DNA of 64,000 nt from CAZNOG01 sp964574635 (lineage in GTDB: Bacteria; Bacteroidota; Bacteroidia; Flavobacteriales_D; Cryomorphaceae), in the NCBI GenBank assembly GCA_964574635.1, contig CAZNOG010000016.1, positions 1 through 64,000 of the forward strand, read 5' to 3'. The notes below the pieces were generated by a model. The model did not search any database, was not told the origin of the DNA, and saw nothing but the letters and a program-made list of their open reading frames with translations. Shown here piece after piece: positions 25,669 to 33,782 of the stretch (within the stretch, counting starts at the first letter, position 1; every line of letters starts with the position of its first letter). The position numbers and the translations under genes were made by a program.

Positions 25669-26746
25669 GGCTTTTGCTTGTCAGTCGTTTTTCGATATAG
25701 TCTGAGTTCATGACGCCCAAGGCGCCCATGTATTGCATGCGGAAATCGACGAGGTCGCCGACGGCGTATTCCCGTTCGGTCTTACCCAGATCGAGGATAA
25801 GCATGTCCGAACTGGCGCCCACCACCTCGATGTTCGGGTCGTACGGCTCAAGAAAATCGGGGGTGATGTCCAATAGCCCGACGTCGACGATGGCGCGCAG
25901 GGAGGTCTTGCCGTACAAGGTTTCGTCGATTTCCACCATCTCACCGCTGGGGTTTTCGGCCAGTTGGCCGGTGGGCACAACGGGCTTTTCCGTGAGCTCG
26001 ATGATTTCGGTGCGCAGTTTCAACACGTCGTCGTGCATGCCTTCAAAAGTGCTTTGTTCTTCAATATTCAGGCCAAAAAACAGCGTTTCTCCTATCCGGA
26101 AGTGATTCACGCTCTTAGGGAGCTGGTTTTTGAACAACATCGGCAATACCACCGATGTGCCACCGCTAATGTAAGGAAACTCGACGTTGAATGTTGCTTT
26201 GATGAGCGATTTGTACAAGCTCAATTGGATGAATTTGTCTTCGCTCGGCATCACGCCGTGGAGGCAGTTGAGGTTGGACCCGATGCCCACCACTTGAATG
26301 TGGGGCAATTCGAATATGGCCCGATAAAAATCCACGAACTCTTCGCCCATTACGCCTTCGCGCAAATCGCCCAATTCGATCATGATGATGATCTTGTGAA
26401 CCTTGCCCTGCCGTTCCGCCTCCCGGCTCAACTTTTTGATGGTGTAGTATTCCGTGTTCAAACTCACGTCGGCGTACTTCACCACGTCGGAGATGCTCCG
26501 CTTGGCGGGGGGCTTGATGTACACGGTCTGCACGTTGGGATCCAGCTTTTTCACCACCTTGAGGTTGCTGATGCGGGAGTCGTGTACTTCCTTGGTGCCC
26601 AGGGCGAGCACCTCTTTCAAAAACAATTCGTTGCCGCAGAGCAGTTTGGTCACGACGCCCCATTCGATACCCCGCTCCTCGAATTTGCGGTCGAGAAATT
26701 CGTAGTTCTTCCTGAGTTTGTCCGTATCGAGTTCGATAAATGCCAT
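25655..26746 (-). CDS. alanine/ornithine racemase-family PLP enzyme
   Basis: 363 residues of the fold III PLP-dependent group close to ornithine racemase. The PLP lysine is in VVTKLLCGN (Lys34), with VHDSRISNL and IELGDLREGV as family motifs, and GGTSVVLPML binds the PLP phosphate in relatives. It would interconvert L- and D-forms of ornithine, alanine or another amino acid. It overlaps the upstream alanine racemase gene by one base (TAATG), so two fold III racemases are translationally coupled. Exact substrate unknown. Confidence 0.8.
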   Translation of the reverse strand: MAFIELDTDKLRKNYEFLDRKFEERGIEWGVVTKLLCGNELFLKEVLALGTKEVHDSRISNLKVVKKLDPNVQTVYIKPPAKRSISDVVKYADVSLNTEYYTIKKLSREAERQGKVHKIIIMIELGDLREGVMGEEFVDFYRAIFELPHIQVVGIGSNLNCLHGVMPSEDKFIQLSLYKSLIKATFNVEFPYISGGTSVVLPMLFKNQLPKSVNHFRIGETLFFGLNIEEQSTFEGMHDDVLKLRTEIIELTEKPVVPTGQLAENPSGEMVEIDETLYGKTSLRAIVDVGLLDITPDFLEPYDPNIEVVGASSDMLILDLGKTEREYAVGDLVDFRMQYMGALGVMNSDYIEKRLTSKSHENS

Positions 26747-27924
26747 TAGTCTTTGATGATTCTTGGAATGTAGTGCGGCAATCGGGAGAGCAATTCGTAA
26801 TTCAACTGCGAGCTCATCTGCCCGAAGGCCGAAACCGTAATGCGCTTATCGCCTTGAGAGCCGATGATCACCACCTCGTCGCCGTGCTTCACGTGGTCGA
26901 TTTCCGTCACGTCGATGGCCATCATGTTCATGTTCACCAGCCCCACCACCTGCACGCGCTCACCGCCGATGAGCACCCGCCCTTGATTGCTCAGCTCCCG
27001 GGCGTAGCCGTACGCGTAGCCCACCGGTATGATGGCGATGGTCATGGGCCGGTTGGCCAAATACGTGGTGCCGTACCCGATGTATTCGCCGATTTCCACG
27101 TGCTTGATGGTCATCACTTGGGTTTTCCAAGACAGGATGGACGACATGGGGTCGTCGACCATCAGCCCGTTTTTCACGTGGCTGTGCTCGTTGAGGTAGT
27201 GAATAAAGGTTTCTCGGCTCGGCCACAAACCGTACAGCATGATGCCTACGCGCACCATGTCGTATTGCGTTTCTGGGTAGCGGATCATGCCCGCGCTGCA
27301 TGCCACGTGCCGCTTGAGGAAGTTGATTTCCCGCTCCCGGAAAAATTTCAGATAGCGCTTGAACCGCTGGATTTGGTTGTTGATGCGGTAATAGTTCGAG
27401 ATGCTTTCCGCCCCGGCCAAGTGCGTGCAAATGCCGCTGAGCACCAAATGCACTTCGTTGTCCTTCACCATGTCGGCCAGCTGCCGGATGTGGTGCTCGT
27501 CGACGCCGGTGCGGTTCATGCCGGTCTCCACCTCGATGTGCACTTGCGCAGGGGTGCCCACCGTCTTGGCCGCTTCGATGGCTTGCTCCAATTGGTAGAG
27601 GTCGTAAATGAAAAATTCGTACCCCTGGCTGATGGCCCACGGGAGGTTGTCCCGCGACAAGTACCCCATGATCATCAACTTCGAATCCTGGGACGCGCAT
27701 TCGTGAAAGGCGATGGCTTCTTCGATTCCGTACACCGAAAAGTGGTTCACCCCTTCGTTTTCGAGCATGGGAATCATTTCACGAATGCCGTGTCCATAGG
27801 CATTTCCCTTGATCACGGCCGACAGTTTTACCCGACGCTTCATTCGGCTTCGGATGAAGGCCAGATTCTTGGCGAGCATGCCCCGATCCAATATGATATG
27901 CGATGATGACGTGGCGGCTCTCAT
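26746..27924 (-). CDS. alr: alanine racemase
   Basis: 392 residues from ATG 27924. That start overlaps the stop of the M20 gene in ATGA and places the PLP lysine at residue 39 (SAVIKGNAYGHG), as in well-studied Alr enzymes. The second catalytic Tyr is in YIGYGTTYLA (about 270); MLYGLWPS and PVGYAYGYAREL are also family motifs. It makes D-alanine for peptidoglycan. In-frame sequence upstream of 27924 lies inside the M20 gene and should not be used as a start. Confidence 0.9.
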   Translation of the reverse strand: MRAATSSSHIILDRGMLAKNLAFIRSRMKRRVKLSAVIKGNAYGHGIREMIPMLENEGVNHFSVYGIEEAIAFHECASQDSKLMIMGYLSRDNLPWAISQGYEFFIYDLYQLEQAIEAAKTVGTPAQVHIEVETGMNRTGVDEHHIRQLADMVKDNEVHLVLSGICTHLAGAESISNYYRINNQIQRFKRYLKFFREREINFLKRHVACSAGMIRYPETQYDMVRVGIMLYGLWPSRETFIHYLNEHSHVKNGLMVDDPMSSILSWKTQVMTIKHVEIGEYIGYGTTYLANRPMTIAIIPVGYAYGYARELSNQGRVLIGGERVQVVGLVNMNMMAIDVTEIDHVKHGDEVVIIGSQGDKRITVSAFGQMSSQLNYELLSRLPHYIPRIIKD

Positions 27925-29051
27925 GAGGAGGTGTGGATTTTGAACAGTTCCAAGAATACCGATGACCCCGCATCGATCAGTGCATCGGGAAAAACGTAAT
28001 CGGGCGCGTGCAGCGCCGCGTTGTCTTCTCCGGAACCGATGCCGAACATGTAAGCGGGCAAGTGCCTCCCGTAGTGGCCGAAATCTTCCGACCAACGAAA
28101 GGGCTCCCCCATCTCCTCAAACTCCACTCCGGCTTTAAAGCACGCTTCCCGCAGGTCTTCGGTCATCGCCGGATTCTCCGTGACGGGAAAGTAGTCCACG
28201 AATTCGCACCGCGTGTCCACCCCGGTGGTTCGTGAAATTTCCCCGGCCGTCTTTTCCGCGCGGTCCATCAGGGCTTTTAACGCCTCGGAACTGTCCGCCC
28301 TCAAGGTCATCATGAGTCGGGCGTGGGCGGGGCTCGTGCCTAAGGCTCCGCCGGTGGAGGTCAATCCCACCGGTGTGGCCAAGGCGTGGTGTTCGCGATT
28401 CGACGAGGCTTCCGACATCAATTCTTTCATCAATTCCGCCGCGGGCAAGAGGGGGTTTTTCGCGTTTTCGGGGTGGGCGGCGTGAGCCGATTTCCCGGCG
28501 AATTCCACCTGAAGGCCTACGCTGCCGTACGCGAACGTTCCGTCCCGGCCAAACACCTTGCCCGTGGGCCGGCCGGGAATGTTGTGCAGGGCAAAAAGCA
28601 CGTCCGGCGATACGCGCTCCGTCAGGCCGTCTTCGAGCATGGCCGCCGCGCCTTCGCCGGTTTCTTCGGCGGGCTGAAAAATCAGTATCAACGTCCCGCC
28701 CTCGGGCTTCGACGCTTCGATTTTTCGCCCCGCATCGAGTATCATCGCCATGTGGCCGTCGTGCCCGCAGAGGTGCGCCTTGCCCTCGATTTCCGATCGA
28801 GGTCCGTCGTGGGCCGCTTCCGCGATGTTCAACGCGTCCAATTCCGCGCGCAGAGCCACGGTTTTACCGGGGCCGAAGCGCCTCACCGCCAGCAGGCCGT
28901 GTCCACCTATATCGGAGGTGATTTCAAATTCGGGCAGGTGATCGCGCAAATAGCTTCGCAGTACTCCGGCCGTTTCCACTTCTTCTCCCGCGGTTTCGGG
29001 GTGGCGGTGGAGGTGGTGTCTGAGGGCGATCAACGTATCTGGAGTGGGCAT
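27921..29051 (-). CDS. M20-family amidohydrolase (N-acyl amino acid hydrolase type)
   Basis: 376 residues of the HipO/IAA-amidohydrolase branch of M20 peptidases. HLHRHPETAGEE occurs near the start, the metal motif LCGHDGHMAMIL at about 92-103, and the catalytic glutamate pair in PAEETGEGA (about 125-135). A dimerisation domain lies in the middle. These enzymes cut N-acyl groups from amino acids or open related amides. It sits between a GNAT acetyltransferase gene (15 bp upstream) and alr (4-bp overlap), suggesting an acylated amino acid as substrate in this operon. Confidence 0.85.
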   Translation of the reverse strand: MPTPDTLIALRHHLHRHPETAGEEVETAGVLRSYLRDHLPEFEITSDIGGHGLLAVRRFGPGKTVALRAELDALNIAEAAHDGPRSEIEGKAHLCGHDGHMAMILDAGRKIEASKPEGGTLILIFQPAEETGEGAAAMLEDGLTERVSPDVLFALHNIPGRPTGKVFGRDGTFAYGSVGLQVEFAGKSAHAAHPENAKNPLLPAAELMKELMSEASSNREHHALATPVGLTSTGGALGTSPAHARLMMTLRADSSEALKALMDRAEKTAGEISRTTGVDTRCEFVDYFPVTENPAMTEDLREACFKAGVEFEEMGEPFRWSEDFGHYGRHLPAYMFGIGSGEDNAALHAPDYVFPDALIDAGSSVFLELFKIHTSS

Positions 29052-29066
29052 GGCTGAACCGGTCGT

Positions 29067-29546
29067 TTAGGATTCCTTCCGGTACCGCATTTCCAAGTAT
29101 TTGTTCGTAAAACCCAGGGATTCATACAGTTTGCGGGCCGGATTGTCGGGTTCTACGTGCAGGGCCACGTCGCCCCTCGCCAAGTTCAACGCCTTGACCA
29201 TGAGTTTTCTTCCGATTCCCATTCCCCTCATGTTTCCGTCCACGGCAATGTATACCAAGATATTTTCCGGAATATACCCCGACATCCCTGTTTGGTTTAC
29301 CACCACGGCGCCGGCCAGACGGCCGTCCACACGGCCCAGCACCACGAAGCCGCCCTTGCCTTTGTGACCGCTGCACGCGTATTCGATCGCGGCGCGGATG
29401 TGATGTTCGGGATCACCGTATTTTTCGAGGTGTTTGTGCAGAAAGCCCACTACTTCGCTCTCTTCCGTCAGCGTGGGGGGCTTGACGGCATTCATATAGG
29501 AAATGTCGACCCGGGAGGACAGGTGTGTGTCGGTTTTGTCAGACAT
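29067..29546 (-). CDS. GNAT-family N-acetyltransferase
   Basis: 159 residues of GNAT fold. The acetyl-CoA loop is GNMRGMGIGRKLMVKAL (about 104-120); the C-terminus has the usual NPARKLYESLGF (about 134-145). It transfers an acetyl group to an amine. It is the first gene of the five-gene operon ending at 24913, with a 15-bp gap to the amidohydrolase gene. Pairing an acetyltransferase with a deacylase and two racemases hints at N-acetylated amino acids, but the substrate is not visible in the sequence. Confidence 0.82.
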   Translation of the reverse strand: MSDKTDTHLSSRVDISYMNAVKPPTLTEESEVVGFLHKHLEKYGDPEHHIRAAIEYACSGHKGKGGFVVLGRVDGRLAGAVVVNQTGMSGYIPENILVYIAVDGNMRGMGIGRKLMVKALNLARGDVALHVEPDNPARKLYESLGFTNKYLEMRYRKES

Positions 29547-29611
29547 GGATTCTTCTCATTGGTTCAATAAGAAAGCAGGATCGGCAGTCAAAACCGGAAA
29601 CTCGGCGGAGA

Positions 29612-30013
29612 TCAGTTGCTGATTTTTATCACGCCGGCTTGCAATTCGAGGCCCTCGAGCTTTTCGGACAGAGCCTCCGCATCGCTGACATACGCGAACA
29701 AGTAGAATTTCCCACCCTTGCGCTTGGCGTATTCCTCAAACACTTCCCACATCGGAAAGCGCTCCTCGAGGTTGTCCATCATGCCGGGTTCCACGATTTC
29801 GAAAACGTATGTGCCAAAATCCTTTTCCGCAATGATATCGGGCACAAAACCAGCGTCGCTGGCCTTCTGAAAAACCGCCTGAGGATCGGGAAATGCCTTC
29901 AAAGGCGCCTTGATTTCGTGGTAGCCCTTGTAACGCAAATAAGCGATGGCACCATTCAACATGCGCACACGCTCCTCGGAAGTTTTCGTTTTTGCCATTG
30001 CGGAATTCTTCAT
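29612..30013 (-). CDS. small protein with a PD-(D/E)xK-like but degenerate core
   Basis: 133 residues from ATG 30013 (ATG 29998 is also possible). It contains VPDIIAEKDFGTYVFEIVEPG at about 63-83. This looks like the nuclease-fold motif PD ... (E/D)xK, with the lysine replaced by valine (EIV instead of ExK), so any catalytic role is doubtful. No signal peptide or membrane segment is seen. Its own -7 element (TAAGTTTG) lies just upstream and it is 65 bp from the GNAT gene. Function unknown; the fold suggestion rests on this one motif. Confidence 0.6.
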   Translation of the reverse strand: MKNSAMAKTKTSEERVRMLNGAIAYLRYKGYHEIKAPLKAFPDPQAVFQKASDAGFVPDIIAEKDFGTYVFEIVEPGMMDNLEERFPMWEVFEEYAKRKGGKFYLFAYVSDAEALSEKLEGLELQAGVIKISN

Positions 30014-30026
30014 AAAAAACAAGTCA

Positions 30027-30034
30027 CAAACTTA
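30027..30034 (-). promoter_or_regulatory. -7 element of the small PD-(D/E)xK-like gene
   Basis: On the minus strand this reads TAAGTTTG, a perfect TAnnTTTG, 13 nt before ATG 30013. No good -33 element is seen at the expected spacing. Confidence 0.45.
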
Positions 30035-30160
30035 ACGATATTTCGCCAAAGGATTAAACAGTACGCGCAGTGAATTGTTTTTGAACGCCAATACCCATTT
30101 TTTTAATCCTTTTTATACAATCACTTTTGAAATATTACCCCGCATCCATTCTCGAGTTTG

Positions 30161-30388
30161 TTTTGGGCGTGCCCCCGAATCCACACTACCCGGAGTGGAC
30201 GACCACCTTCTCAATTTCCGCATTCTTTTTGTTACACCTCCCCGATCGGGGGCCAGGCTCTCTGCTGTATCTTGACTTCGCCCCCGGCAGGGTGCCACGG
30301 CCCACCGGGGCGCTTCCAAGGTCGCACCCGTGCGGCCGGGCTCCCTAAGCCGGGGCGAAATCAAGGATGCCGCGTCGATCCCTCACGC
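30161..30388 (+). repeat. ~230-bp dispersed structured element, copy 1
   Basis: Begins TTTTGGGCGTGCCCCCG and ends CCCTCACGC, 228 bp. Inside it are CTGTATCTT, GCTTCCAAGGTCGC and AAGGATGCCG, shared with copy 2. The GCTTCC/GTCGC segment caps a GC-rich stem with arms at about 30298-30312 and 30323-30338. It fills most of the gap 30014-30446 between divergent genes; no protein gene is supported there. Confidence 0.85.
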
Positions 30389-30441
30389 AGCGCCACATTT
30401 TCATTGCCCTCCGAAGGGGTAAACCACGTCGCTTTTTGACG

Positions 30442-30449
30442 TAATTTTG
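30442..30449 (+). promoter_or_regulatory. -7 element upstream of the GDPD gene
   Basis: TAATTTTG matches TAnnTTTG and is 15 nt before ATG 30465, leaving a very short leader. It lies 53 bp after the end of dispersed element copy 1. Confidence 0.45.
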
Positions 30450-30464
30450 ATTTCGAACCCCGCC

Positions 30465-31385
30465 ATGACCTCGCGACCGGAGCACGCCGACGAAACCGAA
30501 ACGACCCCACCCGATCAAGGGAAAAACCGACGGAACACCGCGGTGCCACCGGCATTCGACGTGCAGGGCCACAGGGGCTGCCGAGGCCTCTTTCCCGAAA
30601 ACTCAGTTCCCGGATTTCTCCACGCCCTCGATCTCGGGGTGAACACCTTGGAAATGGACGTGGTCCTCACCGAAGACCTCCGCGTGGTCGTCAACCACGA
30701 TCCCTTCGTGTCCCCGCTTTTGTGTCGCTACCCCGACGGCAGCCCCATCCAGAGCCAAGACGAGGTGAGGGTGTTCGCCACCCCTTTCCACCGCCTCCGC
30801 ACCTTCCGATGCGGCACCCTTCCTCATCCCGATTTCCCTGCGCAGCGAAAAGTGGAAACGCATATTCCCGCCCTGGAGGAAGTCATCGAAGCGGCCGAGT
30901 ACCACGCCTCCAAACGCGGACTCCCTCCCCCGCGGTACAGCATCGAGACAAAGTCCACGCCGGGGGGCGACCACCACCTGCACCCCCCTCCCGAAGGGTT
31001 CGCCGTACGCCTGTCCCACGTGCTCACCTCGGCCGGTGTGGTGGAGCGCTGCATCGTACAGTCATTCGACGTCCGCACGCTGCAAGCCCTGAGAAAACTG
31101 GGGTTTCGCGGCCGGTACTCACTTCTTGTCGAAGACCAAGAGCCGCCCGATGAACATCTTCGCAGCTTGGGTTTCACCCCCGATATTTACAGTCCTCTTC
31201 ACGACTTGGTCGATGCAGCTTTGGTGGATTTCTGTCGTAGTCGCGGCATGAAGCTGATCCCTTGGACGGTCAACGACGTGGCCCGAATGGAGAACTTGAT
31301 TTCCCTGGGTGTCGACGGATTGATTACCGATTATCCGGACCGTCTGAAATCTCTCGGGGGGGATGGGGAAGCCTTCGGAAAGTAA
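30465..31385 (+). CDS. glycerophosphodiester phosphodiesterase family protein
   Basis: About 306 residues. The GDPD core opens with VQGHRGCRGLFPENS, then LEMDVVLTEDLRVVVNHDPF, giving the catalytic His and metal Glu-Asp pair. Further family segments are YSIETKS, VQSFDVRTL, and IPWTVND with GLITDYPDRL at the end. It would cut glycerophosphodiesters to glycerol-3-phosphate and an alcohol. ATG 30465 is preferred. No signal peptide is seen, so it is probably cytoplasmic. The ~35-residue N-terminal extension is Pro/Thr-rich and unusual. Confidence 0.85.
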   Translation: MTSRPEHADETETTPPDQGKNRRNTAVPPAFDVQGHRGCRGLFPENSVPGFLHALDLGVNTLEMDVVLTEDLRVVVNHDPFVSPLLCRYPDGSPIQSQDEVRVFATPFHRLRTFRCGTLPHPDFPAQRKVETHIPALEEVIEAAEYHASKRGLPPPRYSIETKSTPGGDHHLHPPPEGFAVRLSHVLTSAGVVERCIVQSFDVRTLQALRKLGFRGRYSLLVEDQEPPDEHLRSLGFTPDIYSPLHDLVDAALVDFCRSRGMKLIPWTVNDVARMENLISLGVDGLITDYPDRLKSLGGDGEAFGK

Positions 31386-31397
31386 GTGCGTGGGCGG

Positions 31398-32525
31398 TTA
31401 TTTCACACCCCGTTGTTTTTCGATTTCCACCGCCCGGCTCAAGCTGATTTTTTTACCGTTCAAAAACGCCACCACGAAGGCGTTGGGGATGGCGTTTTGG
31501 CGGATGTACCTCATGCCTTCGCTGGCGTCGGAGTAAGTGAAAAACAAGCCGGCGAAAATGCGCGACAGGTCGTCCCGAACGGTTTCACCCGAAATGGGGA
31601 ACAGCCCGTGGAAATCGTCCACGTCCACGTCGGCGGGATAGTAACCCAATTGAATTTTGTACGCCAAGCCGTCTATGTCGGGGGGATTCATCTCTATGCG
31701 CTCAGCGTCGCCGTCGGTTTCGAAGTGTGCGCTGTGCTCCGGCGGCTCCACGTTGGCCACGTCGTCCCGGTATTTCTTATCCAGCAATTGCCTGATTTGT
31801 TCGATGCGGAAGGAGACGTTTTTCAGCTCCCCGGTCGACTGTTCGAGTTGCTGTGTGATTTCCGCCCTCCACTCCCGGATTTTGGCCTTTCTCGCCGGTG
31901 AATCGGTTTGGGCGTCCGCTTCATCCAATTCCTCCAGAGTGGATTGAAATTCGGAAATTTCCGTTTGGTAGAGGTTTTCCGCGTGTTGAAAAGAAGCTTC
32001 GTCGGCTTCGAGGCGCAAGATCTCGTCGCTGAAGGGCAAAACGCGGTAATCGGGACCCTCACCGTCCTCGCCTTTGAGCAACAACGACGCGTTGAAAAAA
32101 TCCATCACGGCGTTGCTCAAGTGCATGCACGCCTGATTCCCGAAATACCGGTGCGACAGGATGTCCGTCATCGGATAAAATTCCCGGATGACCGTATCGG
32201 CCACGGTGGTTTTCTCTTTTCCGGATTGCAGGTAATTTATCGCTTCGAGGCTGGAGGGCGGGGCGTGGTAGAGCGCGGTATCGGCCAACATCAGGGCGCG
32301 CTTCACGAAAAACAATGCGGTGTCGGCGTACACGCGGGAACTGTCTACCGCGTACACCAAAGTGGTGAACTTGGTGTAGTAGTATCCCTCCTCGGCATAA
32401 CGGGCGGCGGCGATGGAAGCGTTTTTCGCGGCGGCATTCCTGAAATACTCCCGCTCGATGGTGTCTTGTGCCACGCCGCTGCTCAACGCACAAAATGCCA
32501 AAACGAACAGCAGTGATTTTTTCAT
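31398..32525 (-). CDS. secreted/periplasmic protein with coiled coil and SPOR-like C-terminus
   Basis: About 375 residues from ATG 32525, which gives the signal peptide MKKSLLFVLAFCALSSGVAQ. A helical region follows (about 25-150). A coiled coil rich in Glu and Gln covers about 165-255. The C-terminal ~95 residues (AYKIQLGYYPADVD ... GMRYIRQNAIPNAFVVAFLNGKKI) resemble the SPOR peptidoglycan-binding fold (KIQLG ... ARxYL ... AFVVAF). A role at the cell wall is plausible. The rest is unrecognised. Confidence 0.65.
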   Translation of the reverse strand: MKKSLLFVLAFCALSSGVAQDTIEREYFRNAAAKNASIAAARYAEEGYYYTKFTTLVYAVDSSRVYADTALFFVKRALMLADTALYHAPPSSLEAINYLQSGKEKTTVADTVIREFYPMTDILSHRYFGNQACMHLSNAVMDFFNASLLLKGEDGEGPDYRVLPFSDEILRLEADEASFQHAENLYQTEISEFQSTLEELDEADAQTDSPARKAKIREWRAEITQQLEQSTGELKNVSFRIEQIRQLLDKKYRDDVANVEPPEHSAHFETDGDAERIEMNPPDIDGLAYKIQLGYYPADVDVDDFHGLFPISGETVRDDLSRIFAGLFFTYSDASEGMRYIRQNAIPNAFVVAFLNGKKISLSRAVEIEKQRGVK

Positions 32526-32666
32526 CCCCAACATTAGCAAACACAATGTTAGCCATCAAAACGAAGTGTTCGGCGCAAAGGGAGTGGATGTTATCAACAC
32601 AACCATCCTTAAAAATACACCCTGTCGCCGTTGGGCGCCTCGGATTATTTCCACAGATTTGACTTC

Positions 32667-33770
32667 GTGAATTATCGTGTCCTGATCGCAACGGTTTGTC
32701 TGGTCGCAATGACGTGTGTACACGCCCGCGCCAACGATACCGACCCTTGGCTGGAGGCGTATCGCTCCAAGCGGGCGGTGCTTTCGTCCACCGTGTACGA
32801 TAAGCTCGGAAGACCCATCGAGTTCTTCAACGGTTTTTCCGTGGGGGCCTCGGCAGGAGTGTCGCACTTCCACGGCGACTTGGCGGATTACGACATCTTC
32901 GCCCCCCTCGGCGATTTCTCCACGTACTACAAATTCAGCTGGCGCGCATACGCCGCCCGTCAGTTCAAGTACGGAATCGGAGCCAAAGTGCAGTTTGAAA
33001 AAGGAAGCGTTGCGGGAGGTCGGCTGCCCGGGAAGCAAAGCCTTCCTGTGGATTTTGAAACGGACTTCAACACCATCTCGGCGGTGGCGAGTCTGGAAGT
33101 GCTCAACTTGCTCTTCCGAAAAGACGACAAGCTCCGCAGCACGAAAACCTACCTTCTCGCGGAAGTGGGCGTGGGCATTTCCCTCTACCGCAGTTTGTCG
33201 TATTGGCGCGCCGAAGACGGGCGGATCCGCGATTACGTGGGGTACGTCATGACCGACGATCGACCGCCCACGCAGCGGTACACCGCCGAGTCGAAAACGT
33301 CGCCGGCCATGGCGGTCAACGTCCCCGTGGGATTCACGTTCGGGTACAGGGTCAACTACAAAACGGACGTGACCTTCAGCTACACGCTGAACAACCTCAT
33401 GACCGATCGCTTCGATACCTGGGATCGGGATTTTTCGGCCCAAGACAAGTATTCCTATTTCGGACTGGGTCTGAGGTACAATTTCAACCGGGAAAGGGAA
33501 GACTATCCGCCGAAGAGATCCCGACGAAAGAAAAAATCGGATGACGCCGAAGCGGGAAACCGCAAGTGGAACCTCTTCGGATCGAAAAAGGAAAACGTCG
33601 CGCCGAGAGACGTGAACATCGATGCTCCGATCCGCTCCAGGATGTCCCACCCCATCACCCCGGAGAATCAACAAGACGATCTGGAACAGATCAGCATGAA
33701 AATGTTTGAACTGCAGCTCAAATTGTTTGAGATGCAGTACTTGCTCGACGGCGGCAAAGAGGGCAATTGA
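32667..33770 (+). CDS. outer-membrane beta-barrel-like protein
   Basis: About 367 residues if started at GTG 32667, which gives VNYRVLIATVCLVAMTCVHARA as signal peptide. The mature part (about 45-285) has alternating aromatic beta strands typical of small outer-membrane barrels (GASAGVSHFHGDLADY, YFGLGLRYNFNRE). The C-terminal ~80 residues are charged: a Lys/Arg-rich patch, then a short helical tail. I do not recognise a named family. The gene is divergent from the SPOR-like gene; whether the two work together is unknown. Confidence 0.65.
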   Translation: MNYRVLIATVCLVAMTCVHARANDTDPWLEAYRSKRAVLSSTVYDKLGRPIEFFNGFSVGASAGVSHFHGDLADYDIFAPLGDFSTYYKFSWRAYAARQFKYGIGAKVQFEKGSVAGGRLPGKQSLPVDFETDFNTISAVASLEVLNLLFRKDDKLRSTKTYLLAEVGVGISLYRSLSYWRAEDGRIRDYVGYVMTDDRPPTQRYTAESKTSPAMAVNVPVGFTFGYRVNYKTDVTFSYTLNNLMTDRFDTWDRDFSAQDKYSYFGLGLRYNFNREREDYPPKRSRRKKKSDDAEAGNRKWNLFGSKKENVAPRDVNIDAPIRSRMSHPITPENQQDDLEQISMKMFELQLKLFEMQYLLDGGKEGN

Positions 33771-33782
33771 ATTCCCCCACCA

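Noticed and set aside
26740..27906. 388-codon plus-strand frame over the alanine racemase gene
   Set aside because: Histidine- and valine-rich antisense shadow of alr; no signal or domain.
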